This document shows positions 1 through 11,950 of a DNA stretch of 64,000 nucleotides, piece after piece (within the stretch, counting starts at the first letter, position 1; every line of letters starts with the position of its first letter). Under the pieces are notes generated by a model, which saw only the letters and a program-made list of their open reading frames with translations, was not told the DNA's origin and did no database searches. This DNA comes from Euschistus heros (taxonomy: Eukaryota > Arthropoda > Insecta > Hemiptera > Pentatomidae). The stretch covers positions 2,627,501 to 2,691,500 of the forward strand of contig RCWM02000081.1 of the NCBI GenBank assembly GCA_003667255.2, written 5' to 3'. The position numbers were made by a program, and so were the translations under genes.

Positions 1-330
1 CAATCCTTGCAATCCAAAATCCTTCTAAAAACCCTCAATGCTCCTTACTTTGTCACAAATAAACTTATCCATAAAGACCTTAATGTTCGATATGTTACTG
101 ATTTAGCCCAAACCAGATACCTTTCCTTTTATAGTAAACTCCATAACTATTCTAATCCAATAGTTTATCAACTTACTTCTCATTTTATTTCCGATAATCC
201 ACCGAGGCGTCTGGAAAGTGTTCTTCTTGAGTGGTCCTTTACATGTCATTGACAAGCAATTTTAATAATTTCTTCAAATTTACTTATGGTATATATGTAT
301 ACAGTTTTAAATATAAATAGTTTAAAAAAA
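1..330 (+). pseudogene. Jockey-like LINE family A, 3' end (5'-truncated)
   Basis: C-terminal piece of a non-LTR retrotransposon reverse transcriptase followed by its 3' UTR; the window begins inside it. The frame from base 7 reads NAPYFVTNKLIHKDLNV and later PPRRLESVLLEW, the same text found in seven other places in this window (for example 33,166-33,477). NAPxxVxN followed by I-H-x-D-L is typical of the end of the Jockey-clade RT region. The coding part ends near 252. A UTR with the family phrase around 'ctattgatgtagttc' is reduced here, and an A-rich tail closes the copy near 330. Dead copy: only the last 80 or so codons lie in the window. Jockey-clade assignment is by motif. Confidence 0.75.
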
Positions 331-394
331 AAAATAGGATTAAAAGGATCAAATTACTTAAATAAATAATTATAAGAGGATAATCGAATTTAAA

Positions 395-560
395 TAGCTC
401 CTAAACGGTTGGTTATAGCGACAAATGTTACATATTCTCCATTTAATTTCTGATAAGAAATTTTCGATCCGAGTAACAAAAACAGATCAAAGGCGTTTCA
501 AAATGTTACATTTCTGTGGGTCAAAAAAACTATTGACCTCGAGCCAAAAAAATTAATTTG
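395..560. repeat. Dispersed repeat module shared with 48,440-48,600
   Basis: The stretch beginning 'ctcctaaacggttggttata' (about 395) recurs in the same orientation at about 48,455 as 'ctcctaaacggtagatcata'. Both continue with 'gcgacaaat', then 'ttaatttctgat' and a cgat-containing block. A looser version, 'ctcgtaagcggttagaatta', lies in the foldback element at 5,245. No coding content; probably part of a non-autonomous mobile element. Confidence 0.5.
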
Positions 561-1600
561 TAGCCGACTTACTGGACTATTCGATTATTGCAAGATTGTA
601 CTGATTGGTGCTACAACTATGAACGCATAGTTGAACTTTCAATTCAATTCAAGTATTTCAATAAAATTAAATTCCATAATTTGAGATTCTGGTATGCGTA
701 TTATTTTAGTAAACGTAACTATGACGGTAACTGGCAAAAAAAAAAAGAGAAGTCATCTAAGAAAAAATGGCGCTTAGTGACAAGTTTTAAATTGTTTAAC
801 TTAGATGTTTATGTTATAAAAAATTACCAAATAATTCTGAATCCAGTCTTTTTTCAAAAAAAAAAATCTTTTCTAAAAAGATTAGAAAATTTGGTATTCA
901 CATTTGTATTAAAATAAAAATGTATGTAATTATCTAATTACCGTATAAGTACTGTATGTTTAAAATGTTTTTATAGTTTTTAGGTTATTAGTTTTATCTG
1001 TTATTATTTTTTATATCGCTTACTTTTTAAAAGATTTTTTTTTATATATACCTAGATTCAGTTTAATTAATATTTTTAATAATGCTAATATGTTTTATAT
1101 GCCCTGGTTAAAGAATATGAAGATGTAAGCACCTAAAAAAAAAGAAACTTTTATCACAGAAAATGAAATAAAAAATATATATTAGGCTGAATTTTTACAG
1201 CTTAATTTATATTTTACTGATTTTAACGCTCGAACAATATCTCTTTTTCTCTCTCACCATTCTTCCTTCTCTCACCTAGATTTAAAATAAATGTACATAT
1301 TAACTTTTTTTTAAATTTTATTAGACTTTTTAACAATTTTTATTTAATTACATGTTTTAATTTTTTGAAGATATCTGTTTTAAAACTTTTCCAGCCCTGC
1401 AAAGTTACGTTACTGTAGATAATACATAAACTTATTCTTCTTACTGAAAGTTGGTTACTCGTCTTTACTGTCCCAGCTAGAGTTCATCAGTAATTAAGCC
1501 CCAATCAGCAAACAAAACTTCAGGCTACTTTTAAGAAATTTTTATTTTTCACAAATACATTAGAAACTCGTTGGTATAATTTTGTAAACATTCGTCAGCA
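561..1600. other. AT-rich stretch without recognisable gene
   Basis: Homopolymer-rich AT sequence. The open frame at 588-917 is lysine/phenylalanine/asparagine-rich, lacks any domain and runs through A9-10 tracts, so I regard it as chance. Nothing else recognised. Confidence 0.6.
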
Positions 1601-1910
1601 CTACAGAATTACATTCCGCGTTGTATTTTGTTTGCTTCCCTTAGCAGCATTGGTAATGAAAACAAACTCCCTCAATATTGAGAATACGCCGAGCGCAGTC
1701 GGTGGCCGGACAAACCTAATCGAGACTAGTTCAAATAATATTGCACCAGCCGCTTGTGCAGATAATGCCTTGTCCACTGATCCAATATTTACCCATCGAC
1801 GTTTGGTTTCAATAGACTGTAGTGGAGGGAGGGAATGTCCTTGCTACGGGTGAATCGCATAGGGGAGTGAGTATGGACACAGCTATAACACACAGTAAGG
1901 ATCCAATGAC
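1600..1910. other. Locally GC-richer island, unassigned
   Basis: About 300 bp with clearly higher GC than its surroundings, including 'gccgagcgcagtcggtggcc' and 'gtagtggagggagggaatg'. Short frames are open on both strands, but none shows a domain. It does not resemble the other repeats here. It could be a decayed exon, a regulatory island or part of an unrecognised element. Confidence 0.3.
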
Positions 1911-4050
1911 TCTTGTCTTTGTAAAATGATTGTTTGTTCAGCTGTTTTCTAATTTTGATACCTACAGATTTTTTCGGAATCGGCCTAGTAAGCCTTATAC
2001 GGATCATTAAACAATAGAAATAAAGAAAATAAAAACTTTCTAGTAATACTAGTCTATTTAACATTCTGCTGTTTAGTACAACTCAAATCCTGTTTTCCTT
2101 ATAGCAATTTGGAATTTGAGGTTGCATTACGACCTCAGTTGTTACCAAAAATCCGTTATTTCCAAATTTGTTTTCGGAGTAACTTATAATCGTGGAAATA
2201 AAATATTAATAAACAAACAATTTCGTTATTTTTAACAATGTAATTATAAAATATTAAAGTTGTTATATAAACACAAGCAGTTCTGCTGTGAGATCACACT
2301 CAAAATCACATAGCGTTTAATTATTATTTTGCACATAAATACAGGTAACCATTGTATTTTCCACTTAATATGAAGTAGAACCTAGAAAAAGAAAATCTAA
2401 TATTAACTCATTCGATTGAAATATCATATGAGTTTTCACGAAAGTTAAAAATGCCACGTAATTATTTATTATTTCAGTAACGGTTAAAATAAAAATATTA
2501 ATTTTAAACATGCTACACAAGGTATTCTCGTGAGTTAAAAAATAGTTATAATTAGGAGAAAATCTAATCATTTACATAAACGGAATTTACCTACACGGAA
2601 GTTACTCATTCCAAATCATAAAGAAGGCTATGAAAACTTTCCTCAACTGCGCTTAAGGAATGGATAATGAAATGATGTAGGAATAAATAGTTTTACCACT
2701 TTTTTAATGCGAAAATTCCCGTTCCAAAATCCTACTATCTTTATTCGATTTTTTTCAAAAGCCCATGGTTACATTATTTTTCAGAACAAACTTAGTTATT
2801 TACAAGTTATTTTTCTTCACCTGAAAATGTTCACTATTTAAACAACTTTTGAAAAATGGGTATTTTAGAGTGAGGAATGGAGTAGAATTGATTTATCTAT
2901 GAACAAAGAAGGTAAAAACTTAAGATGGGAACATTTGCGGATGTTCAAAACCTGGTGTTTGAAAACAAATAATGCCAAAAAAAAATCATCATTATGTAAT
3001 TTTTTTGATGAGATGATTAAACAAAGCATTTTTTAATATACGTGAGAGAAGAAAAAATAAAAGCAAAAAATTTAAATCACAGTTGTAGATCGAGTACGAA
3101 TGATTGATCTAAAACTTGTCCGTTTGGCGATTTTTTATTCGCTATATAAGAGAATATTTTTTAAAAGAAATGATTTTTTGACATTTTTGTTAAAAAAGAA
3201 AGTCTGTAACTTTAATATAAACAAACACAATATAAAACGAATTTTAATGTAAATATATTACAGAAAAAGAAGTATACTTATATTTCAAAACATACCAATA
3301 ATTTTTAAGATCAGAAAAAATAAATTATAAGGACGTTAAACTCTTATAAACAAACGGAAAAAAAAAGACATTGAAGTGACTGAAATATTTAATGAGGTCA
3401 TTAGCACAGCAGTAATTAATTCTACTTAAAAATTTATTCTTTGAGTTATATTCTTTTTAAAATCAATCCAATTATATTCTGAATAAAAAAAACTCTTTGA
3501 ACTGAATATTATGAAGTTATTCCCAAATGGTCATAAATCCTTTTTAAGCCCCCTCCACTGATACCATTACACCGAAGTTGTTTATCTTTGTAAGTATATT
3601 TAATGTTAAAAATAATTAAATATATAAACCATCTAAAACATTCATAAATATGACTATTATAAACGCAGTCGCACTACATTTAAGTTTCCTAGGCGTTATG
3701 TTTTGAGGGATAAGTACTTCTTAAATATTTTTTAAAGATTTTTTTTTTGTTTAAAGAGAGATTTATTATTCCGAAAAGTAAATATTGCTAAGGTTATGTT
3801 CATATTTTTTTTATTAAATTTTTTTATTTTATTAATATTTTTGCCTTGCCAAATTTTTCTATTACATTTTACTTTTTCGTCATCAGATAAATTTTATCAC
3901 ACGTGACATTAATTAATAAATCGAGCACTTCACATGTCTTAGTATTAAAACCTTTCCAGTATGGTTGGGACTTAGGAAATATTCCAATGAACAACTATAT
4001 CAAAGTCTAGAATTATTATTATTATTATTTTTTTTTTATTCTACTAAAAA
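1911..4050. other. AT-rich intergenic stretch, nothing recognised
   Basis: Roughly 2.1 kb of AT-rich sequence with T and A runs and no domain-bearing frame on either strand. The small open frame at 2,365-2,571 (minus) shows no homology I recognise. Confidence 0.5.
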
Positions 4051-4054
4051 CTTT

Positions 4055-4610
4055 TAAACCACCCTAACTCTCTGGCTAATTTAATATCCAGTCCCACACA
4101 GCCTTATAATCCTCCTCGCAGATTAAAATGGTAATGGTATTATAATAAATATATACTACTGGAGTTCTGGCAATGGCCAGTCTTCTCGACTCAAATCGAC
4201 AGACCGTGGCGCTCCCTCTCAGTCCCCACTGGATTTTGACTCTTGTAACGGAGAAAACAGCGTTGGGATTACTGTGGGTCTGAGGTTTTCCTGGAACGTT
4301 TTTGTGCATTGTAGATGTAGTGTGATTGTTCTTTTTTAAATTATTTATTTTTATTATTTGTGTATTTTATGTTAATTTTTTGTTTCTTTATTATTAATAT
4401 TTTTTTAATAATATTAAAATTTTAATTTTCCGATTTATTTTTTTATTAGTATTTACTATATTTTGTTCTTTCTACAGTTAAGGGATTTTTTTATTTTTCT
4501 AAATTAATTTGCTTGTACATATTGTATGGGTGGATACATTGTCATCCACATTATTTATTACCTTTTAGAGAGGCTGTATGTGATATTAATTGAAAACACC
4601 ATTGTTATTC
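4055..4610 (+). repeat. Jockey-like LINE family B, 3' end and UTR
   Basis: Aligns by eye with the 3' part of the copy at 39,420-40,270. Both contain 'cctcctcgcagattaaaa', 'actggagttctgg', 'aatggccag', 'ccctctcag', 'gttgggat', a long T-rich UTR and the terminal hairpin-like phrase 'ggatacattgtcatcca' (here about 4,532). In the longer copy this UTR follows a Jockey-type RT end with the PPRRLKR-like motif. Only the last few codons and the UTR remain here. The two copies define family B, distinct in sequence from family A. Confidence 0.7.
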
Positions 4611-4744
4611 AAAAATTTTATTTTTATAATCCGCAGATTTTGTTCTTTGCTATCAGGGCTATTACATACATCTAGCCGAAAATAAGGGATGTAATTTTTA
4701 TAAGAGAATTGCGACCCCAGATAAAGAGTGCCAAAATGAGGGGT

Positions 4745-5510
4745 GTAGAGTGCATGAAATATGCGATAATTACTGACTTCACAGCTTTGATAGGAGTAGT
4801 TAGAAGGTGATCATATTAAAAGTCCCCACTCTTGGAGAGTGAGCTAAAGGTGGGGAGGGAGGGGAGAAGGTCCCGATTTTGTTTGTCGATTATATCTCAA
4901 AAAAGGTGGACTATAGAAAAGTATGTAGCGCATCAAAATTAAAGCTCATTAAATTTCCTTTCAAATTAATTATATACGTATTCGTAGAAATTCCGACGGT
5001 TTTCGAGATAAACGTTATTAAAAATCAACAATTTTAGAAATAAATAAAATGTTTACCTCCCTTTTTGTGTGAACTTTTGAAGCAAATACCAGAAACGTAT
5101 ATATTAAAGTAAATTTAATACACTAGAATTTTGATTCTGACGTTTTTTTCTGAGAAACGATTGTGGAACGTAATAAAAGCAAAAGTTCGACAAAGAGGGG
5201 GCATTTGTTTTTTCCCGAAAATCACCGATTTTCAATATCCTATATCTCGTAAGCGGTTAGAATTACGACAAATTTATATATAATCAATTTTATAGGAAAT
5301 TTAATAAGCTTTTATGTTTATTTCAAACATATTTTTCTAGAGTCAACCGTTTTCGAGATATTATTGAAAGATCAAAAAAGTCAAACTTACCCCATCCCCC
5401 CCACCGTTAGCTCACCCCCAGGGGCGGGGACTTTTAGTATTTTTATCTTCTAGCTACTCCTAACGAAGCTATGAAGTCAAAAATTATCGCATCTTCCATG
5501 CACTCTATAA
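4745..5510. mobile_element. Foldback-type DNA element 1 (long inverted repeats)
   Basis: Non-coding element with arms of about 280 bp. The left arm starts 'tagagtgcatg' (4,747) and continues 'gcgataatt', 'gacttca', 'aggagtag', 'aaaagtcccc', 'gtgagctaa', 'ggtgggg'. The same words occur in the same order on the minus strand from about 5,510 back to 5,235. The arms continue inward through 'ttaaatttcct' and 'cgagata'. The centre carries 'gtttacctccctttttgtg'. No transposase is visible, so any mobility would depend on another element. Superfamily unknown. Similar modules lie at 395, 12,900 and 48,455. Confidence 0.7.
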
Positions 5511-5514
5511 GAGG

Positions 5515-5955
5515 TTTATTTACTGGACTATTTAGAGAATAGGAGCAGAATTTATAACATCCTCATGGATATTGTAAAATAGATACAAAAAAAACAATAT
5601 ACTTAGTTAATAATTATGTTATGGATTAAAATTTTGGTTTTATCCAGTGAAATATTATCTTTCCTGTATGATTATCTAATTTATATCATTTTCTGCCCAT
5701 TCACATTCTTTCATTTACATATAATTAAACAATACTAGTAAACACTGAAGATTGTACAAAATCTGGAAACGTTCATTCCTTTCATGAGTTAATACAATGC
5801 TTTAAATGAGAAGAAAATAGAGAATACACAATATGATTTAATATTATATTGTCCTGATCGGGAATGCACATTCTTATAAGTCTGTTTTGCAAGATGACAT
5901 GTTTAAAGTTTCCATTAAATAAATCCAATTGTAATGAAAATGTAGAATAAGGAAG
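5515..5955. other. AT-rich spacer, nothing recognised
   Basis: No domain-bearing frame and no clear repeat similarity seen. Confidence 0.4.
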
Positions 5956-5959
5956 AATA

Positions 5960-6215
5960 AATGGGTGCCAATAACTGTGGTGTCAATTAATAGTCTATAG
6001 GGTGTCAATAACTGTAATATGAACGAATTATTCTCAATTTATTGAACAATCTCTCCACCGATATTTTTGATAATAAACTTTTGAATGCAGCACAAAGTAA
6101 AGTAATTGCAGAATAGTCCCAATAAATTTCAAGTTGATTCAACTATTTTTTCTTGAATTTCTCATATATGATATTGCCTTAACGGTGTCAATAACTGTCT
6201 GGTTGACCCTAAATG
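5960..6215. mobile_element. Possible small pogo/Tc1-type MITE
   Basis: The word 'gtgtcaataactgt' or a one-base variant occurs at about 5,963, 6,001 and 6,185, and the region ends 'ctggttgaccctaa'. Read on the minus strand, the right end is 'agggtcaaccagacag', resembling the GGGT-starting ends of pogo-type elements such as the one at 60,644. The left end may be 'tatagggtgtcaataac' near 5,996. Roughly 215 bp and non-coding. Boundaries and family are tentative. Confidence 0.35.
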
Positions 6216-6419
6216 TGATGATGATGATAAATAAGATACCTCAGTTGTTTTTAAAACAACTACCCGTTGCTAGCACTTATAAAGGTTCCATATAATGAAC
6301 TACAATGTTAAAAGGTCCCGATGCCATCTTCTGAAATATTATTAACAATAGTATTTATTTAGCGGATTAATATTTATGGAATTGGTAGTAGAATAAATAA
6401 ACTGATAGATGTATTTTCG

Positions 6420-6640
6420 CCAAAATCCATGGTGTATTTGTTCCGCCTGAATTAATCAAGCCATGGATTCGACATGGCGCTGAGCTGAGAGAATTTTGAA
6501 TTCAGCCCCCTCGGGATTCTGTGGAATTCCCCGGGCAAAGTAATTTTTAATCCCTGCTGAGTCTCTGGCAACCATCAAAGTTTTCCACCTTGACATCTCG
6601 TCTCATAAATGTTTGATGCTAGGTCACGAATGAATTTTTA
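6420..6640. other. GC-richer block, possibly SINE-like, unassigned
   Basis: A compact block with 'catggattcgacatggcgct', 'ttcagccccctcggga' and 'gaattccccgggcaaag' stands out from its AT-rich flanks. No B-box-like promoter is convincing and I see no second copy in the window. Confidence 0.25.
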
Positions 6641-6929
6641 ACTTCTACAAAATATTTGATTATATCCTGTGAAATGAAGGATTATATACACTTTTTATGA
6701 TGGATAATATTATATCATAACAAAACCCTATACATTAGTCATGGTTCGCCTTTTTTTCTCATATATTTTATCCTCCTATATATTAGATCCTCTATAGGTA
6801 ATTTTCTAATAATTTTATTTACTATATTTTGTTATTCCTTTTTTACCATGTTTAATTCTATCCTAAATCTCTATAGTCTTGGAATCCATATAAAATACTA
6901 AAAGGACAACTGCTCGACATTTTCGACTT

Positions 6930-7220
6930 TAACGTCCACGAAACGAACGCTCTAAGGTTCTGATTAATTAGAAAAGACTCATTTACATGACGGTAATTAT
7001 ACTTATTTGGGCCTAGAAGTACCACTAAACCAGCGATTCCATCCCTGTTCAAACCTTGTATTTATAAATATTTCAAAACCTTAATGTTACATATGTTTTT
7101 GATTAAGCCCAAACCAGATACCTATACTTGTATGCGTAGTAATCTCCATAGCTATTTAAATGCACTAATTTCTTAACTTCTTCCGATTCTAGCTATAGAA
7201 GATTGATTGTCTAGGTGTTG
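6930..7220 (+). pseudogene. LINE family A fragment, heavily decayed
   Basis: Matches family A codons in order but with indels. 'aaaagactcatttacatgac' precedes the IRPIWTYG region, 'gggcctagaagtaccactaa' follows, then 'cttaatgttacatatg', 'aaaccagatacctat' and a decayed serine/histidine-rich end. Compare 33,140-33,400. The 3' UTR is missing. Not functional. Confidence 0.65.
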
Positions 7221-7224
7221 AAAA

Positions 7225-7690
7225 AAAAAGTGATGTTTAATGATTAGTGTTAGATGTCCACCATAGATAAATTATTCACCAAAACCAAAGATACAGATAA
7301 ATTAGAATTACAGTCTAATATAGCTTACGAAATACCGGGTGAAGATAGTCGTGGAAAATCTTATTTCGGTACATCGGAACAATATCTCAAACGACGTGTT
7401 TATTAACATACAGTTCCTCGTCTATAACTAAAAACCAGAATAAACCTGACCACACAGAGGAACAAAACATTGTTTTAAAATTGGTTCCTTCAAAATTATT
7501 CACCGTGAACAAAATAATTTTACAGGGAATATAAAAAGAAATGATAACCATAGAAAAATTTAAAAATCGCGCAATAAACAAAAAATCGGCGAAATTAAAA
7601 AAAAAATTAACGCCTATTATTCCAATTTAATACATTCTGATTAATACAATAAATTTATAATAATATGCAGCATAAACCAATAACCATTTA
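7225..7690. other. AT-rich spacer, nothing recognised
   Basis: The small minus-strand open frame at 7,387-7,581 has no recognisable domain. Confidence 0.4.
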
Positions 7691-8130
7691 TCCACGTATA
7701 TTCACACAGAATGACGGGAATTCCATCTACCTGCACCTGGGAAAACCTTTTGGAAATTTCCATCCCTAGCCTTTCTTTTCAGAAATTCCCCAGTTCAGTT
7801 ATATACTAGAATTGTTATATTTAGTAGTAGAAACCAATAACAAATCCACTAGTAACATTATAAGTTGCTTTATACTCCTGCATATTTTGTAATTATATAT
7901 AGTATATATTCTAACGAATGTCTTTATATAATTATACTGTAGCTAACTTAATGTTTTGAAATGACCTCTGTAACTTACATAATTTTATTGTTACCTGTTT
8001 TTTTTTTTGTTTTTTTTTTTACTTTAGGGCATGATTATAAGAACAGTATAGCCTCGAAACGTCACCAAAATAGTAGGTTTTATTTATTTACTGAATCTCA
8101 AGAACCTTATTAAACACATATGTTTAGTAA
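7690..8130 (+). repeat. Penelope-like repeat, copy 1
   Basis: Member of a family with five copies or ends in the window (also 46,045 plus, 51,535 minus, 53,130 plus, 57,145 minus). Shared words in order: 'cacacagaat', 'tctacctg', 'ggaaatt', 'ccagt', 'actagaattgtta', 'atccac', 'agtaacatt', 'gtagct', 'ttttgaaat', 'gcatgattataagaac', 'gaaacgtc', 'ccaaaat', 'tttatttattgactgaa' (variant), 'gaacctta', 'taaaca'. A GAAACGTC-type word near the 3' end is common in Penelope-like retroelements, where it belongs to a hammerhead motif. That placement is inference; no RT domain is present here. Confidence 0.5.
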
Positions 8131-8134
8131 TTTA

Positions 8135-9175
8135 TTGCCATTTGAAATAAGGAAAAATCAATCCAGAATACCTATACGAAACGTCTACCCCGAAGATGAA
8201 ACCAATGTAACAATTTATCAGTCTCTCACTAATCTCGAGCTTACCAGACAGTTCCGCATATAAAATAAAAATAAATAATAATTTTTATATGGAAATTTCA
8301 GCAGTTGCAATATGCATAATTTCAAAGTCAAGTTCATGCTTAGTACTTTTGCTGAATAGTAAATTTAGTTCTACCCTAAAATACATTATAAAATTTAAAA
8401 CTTCATTTAATTTATAGAAATACTATAAACAATTCACATTTGGCTATATATATTTATTGTTAAAGCAATTCCTGCCACTCTTACATTAGGTGTAAAGGAA
8501 GGATTGACAATAGCATGTATCTTCATGCACACACTTCAGGGCGATATTTATTCTTCAATAGAAGATCAATGAGTCTACTGCGATGCAATTTATCGCCTTC
8601 GCTAATCTACAATAGACCATCTATCTCTATCAACCGTTGACTGGATCCGTAATATTTTATTGTTGATGCTGGTTCTAAAATGTCATATTCCTCTGGGTAA
8701 ATTAGGACCGTTGTCGATTTACTGTCGGCGCTTAGTCTGTAGTTATGGGCCTCTAAATCGTAATTCTCGTTTTGTCATGAATATTTGATTTTATCCCTGC
8801 TATCATAATTATTCATTTATAATAAATCTCTTAATTTATCTGTATTACTTATCTAAAGGATCTTTGTTTTTATCATATTAATTAAAATATAATAACATGC
8901 CATTTTTAAACCGTGATTTATGCTCCATTATTTGACCGGTGGGAAGTTCTGTTGCTAACTCCAAATAATTAGTTCATCATACATTTAATACATTTAATTA
9001 ATTAATAAGATACATGTTGCGAGTCTGTGGATGTTACATCACAATACCTCCTTCTTCTTACAGAACAGTTTTTTCTTAATATTTTAATTTTTTAAAATAA
9101 AAAAATATAATCTTTATTATAGTCCGATAATTGGATTTTTTTATATTAATTTTTCTTTACATCATCTCCAATTGC
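8135..9175. other. AT-rich spacer, nothing recognised
   Basis: About 1 kb without domain-bearing frames on either strand and no clear similarity to the other repeats in the window. Confidence 0.4.
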
Positions 9176-9179
9176 GAGA

Positions 9180-9790
9180 AAGCTTAGACGCAAGCAAGGC
9201 CTTAAAGCAATCAGAAATAGTTTGCCAGAAAATAGCTGAGGAGCTCATACAGTTAAACATTGAAGTTAACCCGAATAAAACAAAAGGAATTATATTTTAA
9301 TTTCAAAAAGGCAAAAAGAAACTACCAACAAATTTCAAAATTAATAATTCTATCATCCAAGTTTCAAAAAACATTGTTTCCTTGGGTATTACGTTTGACA
9401 AAGTGAACCACTTATCATCAACTACTTTAGCATTACATTTAAAATTAATTGTATGTAAATGTGTAATCCGACCAACCTTACTATATGGGGCACCATTATT
9501 TTCATCGATTGGGAAAAGTACAAACAATAAACTCCAATCATTTCAAAATGGTATAATGGGAAAAATTGTAAAAGGTACTACAATGCAAAGAGTGAAAACA
9601 ACGAAGATATGTGAGGAATTAAAGGTTAAAAAATCAAGGAATTTATGGCCGATAGAAAAGAAAATTTTTCCGATTCCGTAAAAAATATTGCAAATCCTCT
9701 CTAAATCAAAATTTCACCCCCGGGAGAACCAAAACGATGGCAAAAATTATTTAAAATTTGGAATTATAGATATAAGTTATTTAGTGTGTA
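9180..9790 (+). pseudogene. LINE reverse transcriptase C-terminal fragment
   Basis: Two frame-broken pieces of a non-LTR reverse transcriptase. The first reads QKIAEELIQLNIEVNPNKTK, the stretch after the catalytic palm where Jockey-type enzymes carry NxxKTK. After a stop, SKNIVSLGITFDKV resembles the LGxxxD motif. An internal deletion follows, then CVIRPTLLYGAPLF, the VxRPxLxYG thumb motif, and a tail to about 9,700. The longest uninterrupted piece is 9,382-9,681. It differs from families A and B, so it is a third Jockey-like lineage or a diverged relative. Dead copy. Confidence 0.7.
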
Positions 9791-10975
9791 AGGCGTATAA
9801 ACATAAATGAACGGTGAGCCCCATTAACTTATTATTAATTTAAGTATATTAATTGATAACAAAATTATAATAAACCATCTATGACTCCGTAAAATGCTAG
9901 AAAGCAGTAAGAGGAGAATGTGAAAACCTTTATATAAGATTAATACAAGGGAAAAAAATTATATAATAGGGGAGCTATGAAAAACATTGCGACAAAGAAA
10001 TTGTGTCATACTTTATAATAAATACAATATTGCGAATAGCTATAGGTATTTCTGCTTACTTGGTTTATATAGGTGATGGTTCAAGCTATTTATTGTCTAT
10101 TCACGGATCCAAGTTACCTATATATACAAGTATGTAAACCCTATTTTCTTGTAAGTAACTTGATCCAATATTAATGGTGAGAATTACTAGGATATGTTGC
10201 AAAATATCCCACCACAACTTCATCACGATATTCCATCTGAAGTTTGGCAAAATTTCGAACACCATGGAGCTTCTCCATAATGGTTTATCACCTATGTTCA
10301 CCTATATTATTATAAATAAGTTAATTAGATAAAACATCATCAAAATTACAAAAAATAAATTAAATTTGCAGAAACTTCTGCAGACGGTGAAACAGTAAAA
10401 ATTCACATTTACTTATAAGTAATATCGCGGTGGTAGACGGAGCTATCTGAAAAGAAAACTGTGATTTTTAAAACAACTCGGTATTCTTTAAAATGTGATA
10501 TAAATTGACAGCAGTTTTAATTCTACTTACTTTTGTTCTATTCTTTGTCTAAATGAGTTATAAAATTCTCTGAGATAAAATAAGTTTATATGCTGACATG
10601 TGAAAATTTTCGCTTATATAAATTAGTACGAATCTTCGGGCTTTAGCTGTCGGTTTAAAAAGCAAAAAAATTGGGAATGAACAGTCCATAACAGACATAA
10701 ATTAAACCAAAAAAAAAAATAATAAAAATAAACCAATACAAAATGTACACATGATTTTTTTTTTTCGCCCTTGGACCATTGTGCGAGCACGCCACCTGGT
10801 TAGACAAGAATTAATATACAAATACAATTATTGAAACTATTAACAAAATATATTTTTATAAAAATAAATACAAAGAAAAAAAATGTGGCCTCTATAAAAT
10901 AAACTTGAAATAAGAGTTTATTTTGGTAAAGGCCCTTAAAACCATATCAACTGATTCTCCATAATGAGAGATGAT
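9790..10975. other. AT-rich spacer, nothing recognised
   Basis: No convincing frame. A short less AT-rich piece, 'cattgtgcgagcacgccacc', lies at about 10,780 and has no partner I can see. Confidence 0.4.
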
Positions 10976-10979
10976 TCTT

Positions 10980-11000
10980 CCCCCCCCCCCCCCCCCCCCC
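10980..11000. repeat. Poly-C tract (about 21 bp)
   Basis: An uninterrupted run of about 20 C, followed by a purine-rich strand 'gagagcggaaggaag' extending to about 11,060. Tract length is likely to vary between individuals and may be misassembled. Confidence 0.9.
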
Positions 11001-11284
11001 GAGAGCGGAAGGAAGCAATAAGGAAGGGAGTAAGATAGAGAGGGAGCTGAGTGTGGGGAGATGAGTGCTTGCCTAAATGAGCCCCCAAATCCCCTCCGCC
11101 AAGTCCCTACAATTTATTACCTTTAACATAATGCCTTTATGTCCTTTTCATTATTCCTACTGTCTACGTTTTGTATTCCTCTTTTTCTATGACTATTTTT
11201 TATTTTATCTTTATATTTAGAAATAGTTTTACTAGAGGCTTATGTGATAATCTTATTGATATCAGTAAATTGTGGTATTTCAAT

Positions 11285-11950
11285 AATAAATTTTTGATCA
11301 TAGATAAATTGACGTACAATGTAATAATGTAAAGCTCCTGAAACATATACCTTGATCTTGTGGAGGCATTTTATTCCGTCCAAAGAGAAGAGATATAGAA
11401 ATCACTATACAACAAAAAGGTTCCCAAAAAGCTATCGGCGATACTGTCAGTTTATGAGAATCCAAAAGGAGTAGTTCGCCAGAATGGAAGGGAATCACAG
11501 CCATTCCTTTTCAGGAAGGAAGTGACACAGAGAGACAGCCTGAGTCCACTTTTGCCTGTGTTTTTTAAGGATGAAATCGTTAAAATAGGTAAAAGAAGAA
11601 CTCAAAGAAATGTTGTAGGGTACATCATTGTTCCCTATACTTTAGAATTCTTCATATTTGCGGACGACATCGTCTCAATAGCGGACTCTCAGGAGAACCT
11701 AAAAAAATCTTTCATGGATTGGAGAGGACAGCTGTACAGGAAGGACATAAAAATAAATAATGCTAAGAGTAAAGTTATGCAAGTGGGGAGGATAAAAGAG
11801 GATTTTTATGCAATGAAGAGATATTGGAATGTGTGGTCACCTATCAATATCTAGGCACTATGGTAAGTAGGATTGGTCGATTGGAGCAGACAATCGGAAA
11901 CCGAGTAAGCAAGGCAAATGGGGTATACTTCCAGATTAACAATAGCCGTA
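11285..11950 (+). pseudogene. LINE reverse transcriptase fragment (palm region)
   Basis: Decayed reverse transcriptase spanning the catalytic core. Around 11,370 a frame reads AFYSVQREEI, the degraded AFDSVxR motif. The frame 11,522-11,854 reads TQRDSLSPLLPVFFKDEI, then FIFADDIVSIADSQENL with the FADD catalytic aspartates, then INNAKSKVM. A shifted frame, 11,824-12,204, continues TYQYLGTMVS, the LG motif. LINE homology ends abruptly at the boundary of the long-inverted-repeat element at 11,951. No continuation is recognisable beyond 13,521. The RDSLSPLL/FADDIV/SKVM combination is closest in my memory to endonuclease-type insect LINEs; the clade is undecided. Non-functional. Confidence 0.75.

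Noticed and set aside
588..917. 109-codon open frame
   Set aside because: Low-complexity Lys/Phe/Asn composition, homopolymer runs, no domain, no clear ATG context and no repeat match.
5960..6215. Interspersed repeated words considered as a CRISPR-like array
   Set aside because: Repeat spacing is irregular, the unit is only 14 bp, and the context is eukaryotic transposon DNA.
10980..11000. Poly-C tract considered as a functional G-quadruplex regulatory site
   Set aside because: A single homopolymer with no nearby gene. It may be an artefact of assembly or simple slippage.
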